From an uncultured Flavobacteriaceae bacterium (GTDB lineage Bacteria; Bacteroidota; Bacteroidia; Flavobacteriales; Flavobacteriaceae): a stretch of DNA of 64,000 nt. The translations under genes were made by a program, and so were the position numbers. The notes under the pieces were generated by a model that saw only the letters and a list, made by a program, of their open reading frames with translations, made no database searches and was not told where the DNA came from. The stretch lies in NCBI GenBank assembly GCA_943787365.1, contig CALSMD010000003.1, forward strand, positions 97,729 through 161,728, written 5' to 3'. This document shows, one piece after another, positions 17,818 through 25,564 of this stretch. Every line of letters begins with the position of its first letter. Positions within the stretch are counted from its first letter, which is position 1.

Positions 17818-20007
17818 TTAATTCGTTCGTTTATCGCCCAATTTCTCATGTAAAAAATTGGTCATTTTAGTGTATAAATGCATGGTGGTATTTCCGCCAT
17901 AAATCCCGTGGTTTTTATCAGGGTAAATAGCCCAATCAAATTGTTTGTCCGCTTGAATCAAGGCTTCTACCATGCGCATTGTATGTTGCACATGCACGTT
18001 GTCATCGCCTGATCCATGCACTAAAAGGTAATCGCCTTTTAACAATTCTGGATAATTAAATGGAGAATTGTCATCGTAGCCACTTGGATTTTCTTGAGGA
18101 GTTCTCATAAAACGTTCGGTGTAAATGGTGTCGTAAAAACGCCAGCTTGTCACAGGAGCAACTGCAATGGCCATTTTGAACACATCGTTCCCTTTCAGTA
18201 AACAATTGGTACTCATGTGACCGCCGTAACTCCACCCCCAAATTCCAATGCGACTTTTATCTATATAGGATAAATCTGAAATTTGTTTTGCGGCTTGAAT
18301 TTGATCTTCAGTTTCGTATTTGACTAGATTTAAATAAGTGACTTTTTTGAAATCTGCGCCTTTGAATCCCGTTCCACGTCCATCTACACAAGCGACAACA
18401 TAGCCTTGTTGCGCTAAATATTGATGCCAAAAATCGCGTGAGCCATACCATCTATTGGCCACTTGTTGAGACCCAGGCCCTGAGTATTGAAACATTAAAA
18501 GTGGGTAGGTTTTAGAAGGATCAAAATCGGCTGGTTTGAGCATCCACATATTCAAATCGTTTCCATTGACATTAATGGTGCTAAACTCTTTATTAGAAAA
18601 CTTATAAGTCCCGAGTGTTTCTAAAAGTGCCGAGTTGTCTTTGATGTTTTTAACCAGTCTGCCCGATTTAGAATCGTTTAATGTAAATTTTTGAGGCGTA
18701 GAGGCACTGGAATAGGTTTTGATAAAATAGGTGAAATCTGCACTAAAAGAAGCATCATTCGTACCTTCTTCTAAAGAGAGCCGTTTTTTGTTTTTACAGT
18801 TCAATCGAATTGAATACACATCTCTATTGATAGAACCATTTTCTACAGATTGGTAATAAATTGTTTTGGCAGATTCATTGTACCCATAATAAGCGGTGAC
18901 TTCCCAATCACCTTTTGTGATTTGATTTTTTAACTTCCCTTCGTTGGTATAGTGATAAATATGATTAAATCCATCTTTTTCGCTGGTCCAAATAAAGCTG
19001 TTATCTTTTAAAAATGTCAGGTTGTCTGTCACATCCACATAGGCATCGTCTTTTTCAGTAAGCACCAAATCAGCTTTATTCGTTGTTGGGTTGATGAGCC
19101 AAAGGTCTAAGTTATTTTGATGTCTGTTCATGTACTGTGCTGACAGTATGTCTGAGTCTTTTGTCCATTTAATTCTAGGGATGTAAAAGTCGTTGTACTC
19201 CTTAGACAATGCAACCGTTGAAATTTGATCCGCGTTTAGATCGTAAAAATGAAGCGACACTTCGGCGTTTTTCTCTCCTGCTTTTGGGTACTTAAATACT
19301 TCTTGAGTTTGATACAGATCAGTGCCATAAATGTCCATTGAAAACTCAGGAACTTCGGTTTCATCAAAACGAATAAACGCAATTTTATTGCTGGAAGCAT
19401 TCCATTCAAAAGCCCTTACAAAAGCAAATTCTTCCTCGTAAACCCAGTCCGTAATCCCATTAATGATTTTATTTTTCTCTCCATCAAAAGTGATTTGTTT
19501 TGTGGCTCCAGAAATAAGGTCTTTTATAAATAAATTATTCATTCGTCCATAAGCCACTTTCGTGCCATCTGGGGAAAAAGCAGGTTCTTGAATTTTATCC
19601 TCTGAAATTTTTTCAAGACTTTCAGAATTTATATTGTAAACATAATAAATTCCTAAAGCAGAATACCGAAATATGGGTTCTGTTTCGGTTTCTAAAATCA
19701 CTTGACGCTCATCGTCACTAAACGTATAGTTTGTGAAATACGGAATTGCATCCATCGATTGAGAGCTTGCAATGGTTTTTACTTTGGATAAAGTTTTGTA
19801 ATCGTATAAATCAATGGAAGTCGATCGTGCCGATCTATCAAAATTCAAGACTGAATACTGTTGTCCATTATTCATCGAGTGTAAGGCCGTCATGCCCTCT
19901 GTTCTGAAAGTACCATCCCAAATTTGATCCAATGAAATGGATTTTTTTTGAGCGGTTGCTGTTAAAATAAACAAGCACGTGAATAAGTAGATAAAAGGAG
20001 TTTTCAT
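17818..20007 (-). CDS. Dipeptidyl peptidase IV (S9B)
   Basis: Secreted or periplasmic prolyl dipeptidyl peptidase releasing X-Pro/X-Ala dipeptides. A signal peptide (FIYLFTCLFILTATAQ) precedes the DPPIV N-terminal beta-propeller (about residues 85-450), which includes DWVYEEEFAFVRAFEW with the paired Glu that bind the substrate amino group. The alpha/beta-hydrolase domain follows, with Ser in GWSYGGHMS, Asp in GSGDDNVH and His in DKNHGIYGG. Length 729 aa is normal. Placement just ahead of POT transporters suggests the released dipeptides are imported by them. Confidence 0.94.
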   Translation of the reverse strand: MKTPFIYLFTCLFILTATAQKKSISLDQIWDGTFRTEGMTALHSMNNGQQYSVLNFDRSARSTSIDLYDYKTLSKVKTIASSQSMDAIPYFTNYTFSDDERQVILETETEPIFRYSALGIYYVYNINSESLEKISEDKIQEPAFSPDGTKVAYGRMNNLFIKDLISGATKQITFDGEKNKIINGITDWVYEEEFAFVRAFEWNASSNKIAFIRFDETEVPEFSMDIYGTDLYQTQEVFKYPKAGEKNAEVSLHFYDLNADQISTVALSKEYNDFYIPRIKWTKDSDILSAQYMNRHQNNLDLWLINPTTNKADLVLTEKDDAYVDVTDNLTFLKDNSFIWTSEKDGFNHIYHYTNEGKLKNQITKGDWEVTAYYGYNESAKTIYYQSVENGSINRDVYSIRLNCKNKKRLSLEEGTNDASFSADFTYFIKTYSSASTPQKFTLNDSKSGRLVKNIKDNSALLETLGTYKFSNKEFSTINVNGNDLNMWMLKPADFDPSKTYPLLMFQYSGPGSQQVANRWYGSRDFWHQYLAQQGYVVACVDGRGTGFKGADFKKVTYLNLVKYETEDQIQAAKQISDLSYIDKSRIGIWGWSYGGHMSTNCLLKGNDVFKMAIAVAPVTSWRFYDTIYTERFMRTPQENPSGYDDNSPFNYPELLKGDYLLVHGSGDDNVHVQHTMRMVEALIQADKQFDWAIYPDKNHGIYGGNTTMHLYTKMTNFLHEKLGDKRTN

Positions 20008-20157
20008 TTTGAATTGAATTTTCGATAATATTAGGTCAAGTTTACTAAAAATTTAGGAGAAAACCTGAGATAATAACAGATAAATACGCAATTAGAATAA
20101 TTGCAGCTCTATAATAATATCAAGAATAGTATCTTTGTGTTTCAAAAATAGACACAC

Positions 20158-21441
20158 ATGGAGAATTCCGTTTCTGGATTTTCAAAGTTTACAAAAGCTG
20201 AAAAAATTGATTGGTTGATCGCTCATCATTTTCAAAATAACCCGAAAGCAAAAGCTGATTTGGAACGGTATTGGAATACGGATGAAGTGCTTCAAAAGCT
20301 TCATGACGAGTTTACTGAAAATACAATTTCTAATTTTTACCTCCCTTTTGGAGTGGCTCCAAATTTTTTGATTAACGATAAAATGCACGTCATTCCAATG
20401 ACGATCGAAGAAAGTTCGGTAGTTGCGGCGGCAAGTAATGCTGCTAAATTTTGGATGGAACGTGGAGGCTTCAAAGCAGAAGTACTCTCGACTACCAAAG
20501 TAGGTCAGGTTCATTTTATGTTTCATGGAGCGTTTTCTGAATTGGAAGCTCTTTTTAAAACGATAAAGCCACAACTTTTTGAAGAAACGAAAGCCATCAC
20601 CAAAAACATGGAAGCGCGTGGCGGCGGTATTTTAGACATCGCATTGGTTGATAAAACAGCGAAACTTTCAGGGTATTACCAGTTGCATACCACGTTTGAA
20701 ACGAAAGATGCCATGGGAGCAAATTTCATCAATTCGTGTTTGGAGCAAATTGCGACAACCTTTAAAGTATGCTCAAAAGACATTCAGGTGGTGATGAGTA
20801 TTTTATCTAACTATGTACCGGATTGCTTGGTACGTGCCGAAGTGAGTTGCAAAGTGGATTCACTCGCAACAAACACCTATACAGGTCAAGAATTTGCAGA
20901 TACTTTTATGCAAGCAGTGCGCATTGCCGAAATAGAACCTTACCGTGCGGTGACGCACAACAAGGGAATTATGAACGGCGTGGATTCGGTGGTGTTAGCC
21001 ACCGGAAATGACTTTAGAGCGGTGGAAGCGGGCGTACATGCCTATGCGGCACGCTCGGGGAGTTACTCGAGTTTAACGCATGCTTCTATAAAAGATGGAA
21101 TGTTTAAGTTTTGGATTGAATTACCGCTCGCACTCGGAACCGTAGGTGGATTGACAGGTTTGCATCCACTGGTAAAAACAGCCTTGGAATTATTAGGAAA
21201 ACCTTCTGCCAAAGAATTAATGGAGATTGTGGCGGTGGCTGGATTGGCTCAAAATTTTGCGGCCTTAAAATCTCTCACTACCACAGGAATTCAACAAGGA
21301 CATATGAAAATGCACTTGCTTAATATATTGAATCAATTTAAAGCAAATGCCGCTGAAAAGATACACTTAATCGAACACTTCAAAACCCATACGGTCACCC
21401 ACAGTGCGGTGGTGGAAGCAATTGAAAATTTAAGAGCCTAA
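20158..21441 (+). CDS. Hydroxymethylglutaryl-CoA reductase, class II (degradative type)
   Basis: Interconverts HMG-CoA and mevalonate. The 427-aa protein matches class II bacterial enzymes: NFYLPFGVAPNFLINDK, the PMTIEESSVVAAASNAAKFW segment with the catalytic Glu, DAMGANFINSCLE, HNKGIMNGVDSVVLATGND and a C-terminal GHMKMH with the catalytic His. Although the class is called degradative, the neighbouring GHMP kinase (start overlapping the stop by 1 bp) indicates a biosynthetic mevalonate role in isoprenoid synthesis, as known for flavobacteria. A TATCTTTG -7 box lies at 20130-20137. Confidence 0.94.
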   Translation: MENSVSGFSKFTKAEKIDWLIAHHFQNNPKAKADLERYWNTDEVLQKLHDEFTENTISNFYLPFGVAPNFLINDKMHVIPMTIEESSVVAAASNAAKFWMERGGFKAEVLSTTKVGQVHFMFHGAFSELEALFKTIKPQLFEETKAITKNMEARGGGILDIALVDKTAKLSGYYQLHTTFETKDAMGANFINSCLEQIATTFKVCSKDIQVVMSILSNYVPDCLVRAEVSCKVDSLATNTYTGQEFADTFMQAVRIAEIEPYRAVTHNKGIMNGVDSVVLATGNDFRAVEAGVHAYAARSGSYSSLTHASIKDGMFKFWIELPLALGTVGGLTGLHPLVKTALELLGKPSAKELMEIVAVAGLAQNFAALKSLTTTGIQQGHMKMHLLNILNQFKANAAEKIHLIEHFKTHTVTHSAVVEAIENLRA

Positions 21442-22349
21442 TGCAAACGTTTTACAGTCATGGGAAATTATTGATCAGTGCAGAATATGCGGTCTTAGAT
21501 GGTGCTTTGGCTCTGGCATTGCCTGCTAAATTTGGGCAATCCTTATCAGTTGAATCGACTTCTGAAAATACAATCCTTTGGAAAAGCATTTCCAATGAAG
21601 GCACTGTTTGGTTTGAAGCAAAATTCACGATTGATGCTGCTTTAAAAATATCCACAACAGATACTTCAGACATTGCCGTTCGTCTCGTGCAAGTTTTGGA
21701 CGCTTTACAACAGTTGAACCCTTTGCTTTTTGAAACGCATAAAGGCTATGCATTAACTTCTACCTTAGAATTTCCTGAAAATTGGGGGTTGGGGTCTTCC
21801 TCTACTTTGATTAATAATTTGGCGCAATGGGCCAAAGTGGATGCTTTTGAATTATTGAAACTGACTTTTGGCGGCAGTGGATTTGACATTGCTTGCGCAC
21901 AACAGGATACGGGGATTTTATATCAGTTGGATAAAGGAAAACCAACGATCAAACCAGTAGAGTTTTTACCTCCATTTTTGGATAGTTTATTTTTTGTGCA
22001 TCGCAATCAAAAACAAAACAGTAGAGACGGGATTGCCTCCTATAAAACACTCACTGCAAATCAATCCCTTGATTTTTCAGCACTGAATGGCTTGACTTTA
22101 GACCTCTTAAATTGTACAGACTTAAAAACCTTTGAATCGCTGATTGAACAGCATGAAGGTTATATCTCTACGCTCATCCAACAACCCCCTTTAAAAGAGG
22201 CCTTGTTTTCGGATTATAAGGGCGCTATTAAGAGTTTGGGCGCTTGGGGTGGTGACTTCTTCCTAGCAACCGGAAACGCAGCTGCTATAGAGTATTTTAA
22301 GGCCAAAGGTTATACGACGGTTGTTGGGTATTCAGAAATGATTTTATAA
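21441..22349 (+). CDS. GYDIA-type GHMP kinase, probable mevalonate-pathway kinase
   Basis: A 302-aa GHMP-superfamily small-molecule kinase. The N-terminal SHGKLLISAEYAVLDGALALA motif and the phosphate-binding loop (ENWGLGSSSTLINNLAQW) are clear, and the family GYDIA motif is GFDIACAQQ here. It overlaps the HMG-CoA reductase stop by one base, so it most likely phosphorylates mevalonate or phosphomevalonate; which one is not decidable from sequence. The last 6 codons and the bases after the stop are repeated 3.1 kb downstream, marking the edge of an accessory island. Confidence 0.88.
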   Translation: MQTFYSHGKLLISAEYAVLDGALALALPAKFGQSLSVESTSENTILWKSISNEGTVWFEAKFTIDAALKISTTDTSDIAVRLVQVLDALQQLNPLLFETHKGYALTSTLEFPENWGLGSSSTLINNLAQWAKVDAFELLKLTFGGSGFDIACAQQDTGILYQLDKGKPTIKPVEFLPPFLDSLFFVHRNQKQNSRDGIASYKTLTANQSLDFSALNGLTLDLLNCTDLKTFESLIEQHEGYISTLIQQPPLKEALFSDYKGAIKSLGAWGGDFFLATGNAAAIEYFKAKGYTTVVGYSEMIL

Positions 22350-22352
22350 AAA
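22335..22352 (+). repeat. 18-bp direct repeat, left copy (GHMP kinase stop)
   Basis: GAAATGATTTTATAAAAA spans the last codons and stop of the GHMP kinase. An identical 18-mer occurs at 25454-25471, at the other side of the accessory island. Confidence 0.55.
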
Positions 22353-22382
22353 AAGAGGGCGTTTTTGAGTTCTTTAACGTTT

Positions 22383-22422
22383 GGCTAAACTCCGTTTTAA
22401 TGCAGTTTAGGTGTTGTTAGCC
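22383..22422. repeat. attC-like inverted repeat (left cassette edge)
   Basis: GGCTAA (22383-22388) and TTAGCC (22417-22422) form an outer dyad, with CTAAAC (22385-22390) and GTTTAG (22405-22410) as a nested alternative. It lies just beyond the 3' end of the secreted hypothetical gene. The same GGCTAA/TTAGCC dyad occurs at 23259-23295. Confidence 0.45.
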
Positions 22423-22431
22423 ATAGTATTT

Positions 22432-23211
22432 CTAATTTCCGAATGGACTTTTGTCACTCATAAACGGACTTTCAAAAGTTGTCCAGTCAGTAGTTTTTAA
22501 TGATTTTCCGTTAGTATTCATTGGCGTGAACCTAACTTTATATTTTCCTTTATTTTTATAGGTAAATGCTCCTGCACACATTCCGTGTCCAACATTCAAC
22601 TTACCATTCCATTCTTTAATATAAAATACTTTTTTATTGTTAGTGCTTAAGTCTACAACCTCTGTCTTATACCAGGTTTCATATTCCGATTTATTTTTAA
22701 CATCAAAAATTGCATTCGCAGATGGTCCACAACCATAGTGTACAACTTCGGTTTTTTCAAATTCAACATTCAGATTAGCATTCAGAGTTTCAAGTTCCTT
22801 TGTGTCTGTTGTTTTCCAATAAACTTTTTCTCTCACTTTTTTCTCTCTGTTATATTGTTTCATTTCTCTTCCTTCATTTTCGGTTTGGTCAAAGTATTTA
22901 AGAAAGTACTTTGTATTAGGTTTTAATTCTGATGTTGGACAAAAGATAGCTTGAGTTAATTGCATCTGTCCTGTATAGAATTCTTCAAGATTCAGTTCAA
23001 TTAATTCTCCGCTTTCACTTTCCAGATAAACTTTTCTGTTTTTAAAACTATTTATGGTCTTTTGACTATATGCGTAACCTTGAATGATGAATTTTGAATT
23101 CAAGCCAATTTCTTTAGTTTCTGGAAAGAAATACATTGCACTCATTGCACAATCCGCAAATGCTGTTTTAATTCCGAAAGTCAGAAATAAAAGAAGTATG
23201 ATTTTTTTCAT
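22432..23211 (-). CDS. Secreted hypothetical protein
   Basis: A 259-aa protein with a clear signal peptide (MKKIILLLFLTFGIKTAFAD) and no recognised domain. Residues 25-130 read like a beta-sandwich (alternating polar/hydrophobic strands); four Cys in the mature part (in DCAMSAM, IFCPTSEL, YGCGPSAN and GMCAGAFTYK) could form disulfides. The C-terminal part (KGKYKVRFTPMN) resembles an Ig-like strand pair. It lies alone between two GGCTAA/TTAGCC dyads, which suggests a mobile cassette, and no neighbour hints at function. Confidence 0.7.
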   Translation of the reverse strand: MKKIILLLFLTFGIKTAFADCAMSAMYFFPETKEIGLNSKFIIQGYAYSQKTINSFKNRKVYLESESGELIELNLEEFYTGQMQLTQAIFCPTSELKPNTKYFLKYFDQTENEGREMKQYNREKKVREKVYWKTTDTKELETLNANLNVEFEKTEVVHYGCGPSANAIFDVKNKSEYETWYKTEVVDLSTNNKKVFYIKEWNGKLNVGHGMCAGAFTYKNKGKYKVRFTPMNTNGKSLKTTDWTTFESPFMSDKSPFGN

Positions 23212-23258
23212 AATGTAAGTTTCTTAAATGATCTCAAATATCATTCCGTTCATAATAT

Positions 23259-23326
23259 GGCTAACGTGTTTGTGTATGGTTTGTTGCGGTTAGCCTAAGC
23301 TGGCGTCACGCTGTTGGCGTGATGCC
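23259..23326. repeat. attC-like dyad plus strong hairpin between cassettes
   Basis: A perfect 7-bp dyad GGCTAAC (23259-23265) / GTTAGCC (23289-23295) is followed by a 10-bp stem GGCGTCACGC / GCGTGATGCC (23302-23311, 23317-23326; one G-T pair, 5-nt loop). It directly precedes the left 72-bp direct repeat. The flanking text (GTTTGTGTATGGTTTGTTGC) is familiar to me from flavobacterial intergenic repeats, but I could not search for it. Confidence 0.5.
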
Positions 23327-23395
23327 GTTAACAAATTCATTATTATATGTTCTACTCATTTATTTCTCTTTTCTAGTTTTGTTTCGCTTACTGGG
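23324..23395 (+). repeat. 72-bp direct repeat, left copy
   Basis: Runs from GCCGTTAACAAATTC to TTTCGCTTACTGGG and matches 24619-24690 with a single mismatch by eye. The two copies bracket the Fic gene in the same orientation. Confidence 0.85.
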
Positions 23396-23463
23396 AATTG
23401 GTGGTGTTGCAACAGCGAGTCGCAGTACAAATGACACTTTGTTAAAGCTCGTTTTTTATCATT

Positions 23464-24504
23464 CTAAAAATAAGTATTCACTGCAAATTCAAATTGATTG
23501 ATAAATATCTCTTTAAAACTTGAAATATTATTCTGTTCATAAAATATCAACATTGCTTTTTTATAATCAATCGAGTCAACAGTCCTGAACGACAAAGGAC
23601 AATAACTTTCATTCATCAGGATTGCATTACTTACGATTCTTGCTGTTCTTTTATTTCCGTCCATAAATGGCTGGATGTACGAAATCAGCACCAATGAAAT
23701 TAATGCTTTTTCAAATACATTTTCTTTTATGTTTATCACATCACATGCATTCCTTAAAGCTTCTAATATTTGAAATTCATTGTCTAGCGGTCGATAGTTA
23801 GTTCCAGAAATACCTACCCGTCTTTTTCTGAGATTTCGTTCTACGGCAAGTTCTTTTATTAATATACTGTGTATATCTTCAATTTTTGAAACAGATAGAG
23901 GAAGTAAATAATCTGGATTATCTGTAATGAAATCCAAAGCATCCTTATGATTTAAAAGCATTGTTGCCTCTTCTCTTGTTTTGCCCGATGCAGTTTCTTT
24001 TTCCTTTAACAATCTTTCTGTTTCTAAAAGAGAATAAGTATTGCCTTCAATTTGAGAAGATTTCCAGCTTAAGTCTATCGCCAATCTTTCTAGCTCATTT
24101 TTGTACTCAATGTTTGAAAGTTGCGCAATATTATATTTATAATCGTTATGAAGTAATGATAGTTTTTCCAGTTCATTTTTAGTGAATACACTATGTCTTT
24201 TTAGTACTTGATTTATAACTTCAAAATTGAAATTTTGTTTTATTTCACGTTGGTCAATCTCTTTTTTGTAATATTTTTCAACATCAACAGGTTGAATCAG
24301 CTCATATACCGGTGAAATTAGATATTTAGTTCCTTTACCTTTTCCTTTGGTTATAATGTAATTTTCAGAAACTAATTTTGATAAAGCCCTTTTTAGAGTA
24401 GCATAACTCAATTCCACAGAGATACTATCAAACACCTCTTTTGATGAACATTCTACTCTTGATTTTATAGTTGCAATTATTTCTGTCTCTCTTGATGTAA
24501 TCAT
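23464..24504 (-). CDS. Fic-domain protein with N-terminal winged helix; catalytic His replaced by Gln
   Basis: A 346-aa protein. Residues 1-65 form a winged-helix DNA-binding domain (SYATLKRALSKLVSENYIIT plus a Gly/Lys wing). The Fic core follows, with SSQIEGNTYSLLETERLL matching the (S/T)xxxE(G/N) inhibitory-helix motif near residue 150, placing it in class II. The active-site loop reads QPFMDGNKRTAR (about residues 283-294); canonical Fic proteins have HPFx(D/E)GN(G/K)RxxR, so the catalytic His is Gln (CAG codon confirmed). AMPylation is therefore doubtful and a regulatory or altered catalytic role is possible. The gene sits between 72-bp direct repeats and has a symmetric operator just upstream. 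Confidence 0.88.
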   Translation of the reverse strand: MITSRETEIIATIKSRVECSSKEVFDSISVELSYATLKRALSKLVSENYIITKGKGKGTKYLISPVYELIQPVDVEKYYKKEIDQREIKQNFNFEVINQVLKRHSVFTKNELEKLSLLHNDYKYNIAQLSNIEYKNELERLAIDLSWKSSQIEGNTYSLLETERLLKEKETASGKTREEATMLLNHKDALDFITDNPDYLLPLSVSKIEDIHSILIKELAVERNLRKRRVGISGTNYRPLDNEFQILEALRNACDVINIKENVFEKALISLVLISYIQPFMDGNKRTARIVSNAILMNESYCPLSFRTVDSIDYKKAMLIFYEQNNISSFKEIFINQFEFAVNTYF

Positions 24505-24514
24505 GATTTACTTA

Positions 24515-24591
24515 TTTAGCTCATAAAGATAGTGTTTTTAGCTCAATTTTAATTAACACTTGAGCTTTATAGTTTATCTAAATGAGCTATA
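24515..24591 (-). promoter_or_regulatory. Four-site symmetric operator upstream of the Fic gene
   Basis: TTTAGCTCA at 24515-24523 and 24537-24545, then TGAGCTTTA at 24561-24569 and TGAGCTATA at 24583-24591. Each pair has a 22-bp period and the two pairs mirror each other. It starts 11 bp upstream of the Fic ATG; autoregulation by that protein's winged helix is inferred. Confidence 0.6.
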
Positions 24592-24618
24592 ACGTCCGAA
24601 ATAAGGCGTCTCGCTTGT

Positions 24619-24690
24619 GCCGTTAACAAATTCATTCTTATATGTTCTACTCATTTATTTCTCTTTTCTAGTTTTGTTTCGCTTACTGGG
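24619..24690 (+). repeat. 72-bp direct repeat, right copy
   Basis: Second copy of the 23324-23395 sequence, differing at one base (ATTCTTATATG instead of ATTATTATATG). It lies between the Fic operator and the 3' end of the lipoprotein gene. Confidence 0.85.
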
Positions 24691-24718
24691 CATGAGCAAA
24701 AGCGTGGCGAGAGGGGGG

Positions 24719-25177
24719 TCATTCAATTCTTATATATTCAACATAGCTATGTGAAAGTTCACTTCCGTTGTCACAAGTAAGAAGATTATCGTTATTGTAG
24801 TAACCGGTTTTAATAATGTTATCTGTCAATTCAAAAAAGGTTGGATTGACAGATACTTCAGATGGATTAAATGTTAGATTGTTGTTTATTAGAGTCCAAG
24901 TTCCATTGCTGAAGTTTTCAAGGCAATCGCCTGTGTCTTCAGAATACTCTTGGTTATTGAACGTATTGTCTGAGTTAAAGGTCAGTCTGGTCATTAATAG
25001 GCAAGTTGAAAAATTAGAAGTTTGTTCGTTTCCTGTTGAACAAACAAAAACTTCTTTTATTGGTTTCCATATTCCAACAATTGATACTGAATTCGAGTTA
25101 GAATCATCATCGCTTGAGCAAGATGAGAAAATCATCAATCCTATTAAAATTCCAAAAAATAATTTCACTTTTTTCAT
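24719..25177 (-). CDS. Lipocalin-like lipoprotein
   Basis: A 152-aa lipoprotein (MKKVKLFFGILIGLMIFSSC, followed by the SSDDD surface-export-like signal common in Bacteroidetes). The remainder has the pattern of lipocalin-like Bacteroidetes proteins: GIWKPIKE, then RLTFNSDNTF, NGTWTLINNNLTF and a C-terminal strand. The acidic stretch after the Cys resembles the lipoprotein export signal for outer-surface display. It is the third gene of the accessory island. Ligand unknown. Confidence 0.72.
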   Translation of the reverse strand: MKKVKLFFGILIGLMIFSSCSSDDDSNSNSVSIVGIWKPIKEVFVCSTGNEQTSNFSTCLLMTRLTFNSDNTFNNQEYSEDTGDCLENFSNGTWTLINNNLTFNPSEVSVNPTFFELTDNIIKTGYYNNDNLLTCDNGSELSHSYVEYIRIE

Positions 25178-25453
25178 TCGTAAGAGTTTGGTTTTAATTG
25201 TTTGTAAATTGAATATATCCGCACTATTGCATTTATTTCTTTTACATATGAGTGTCTTATTTTATTTGCAAAATATTTTTGCTCAGACAACTATAAACCT
25301 CTATAGTTTATAAAACGTATTTCAATAAAATTAGATCTAAAACTTCGGTTAAATTGCGTATTGAAGATTTAGATTTGGGGTCTAATGCCATCAAATTTAC
25401 ACGATTTTTTGAGATAACAAAAAAAATCGAGTCTAATTTTAATAGATGAATCT

Positions 25454-25471
25454 GAAATGATTTTATAAAAA
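25454..25471 (+). repeat. 18-bp direct repeat, right copy
   Basis: Identical to 22335-22352 at the GHMP kinase stop. In the matching frame it also reads SEMIL-stop, the GHMP kinase C-terminus, which suggests duplication of the gene end on insertion of the island. Confidence 0.5.
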
Positions 25472-25510
25472 CTAAGCTTCTTCTACGTTCTCAATTACTA
25501 TTTAAAGCAT

Positions 25511-25540
25511 AAAAAAAAGGACCCATTTCTGAGTCCTTTT
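25511..25540 (-). terminator. Intrinsic terminator after ppiD
   Basis: On the minus strand AAAAGGACTC-loop-GGGTCCTTTT is followed by a T-run. It lies 25 bp beyond the ppiD stop. Confidence 0.88.
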
Positions 25541-25564
25541 ATATCTAGTATTTTAATGAGTTCC

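Larger units (their letters stand above)
25178..25564. other. Gene-free stretch with a possible gene remnant and terminator
   Basis: An open frame without a start codon runs on the plus strand from 25297 to the TGA at 25447-25449 (about 50 codons, containing KLRIEDLDLGSNAIKFTRFF); it may be a decayed gene end but I cannot identify it. The 18-bp repeat GAAATGATTTTATAAAAA follows at 25454-25471, and the ppiD terminator at 25511-25540. Nothing else is visible. Confidence 0.4.

Noticed and set aside
24816..25313. 165-aa ORF on the plus strand
   Set aside because: It lies opposite the lipocalin-like lipoprotein, which has a clear signal peptide and family pattern; no support for the antisense frame.
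22350..25564. Prophage or insertion sequence
   Set aside because: No transposase, integrase, structural gene or terminal inverted repeat; only cassette-like repeats are seen.
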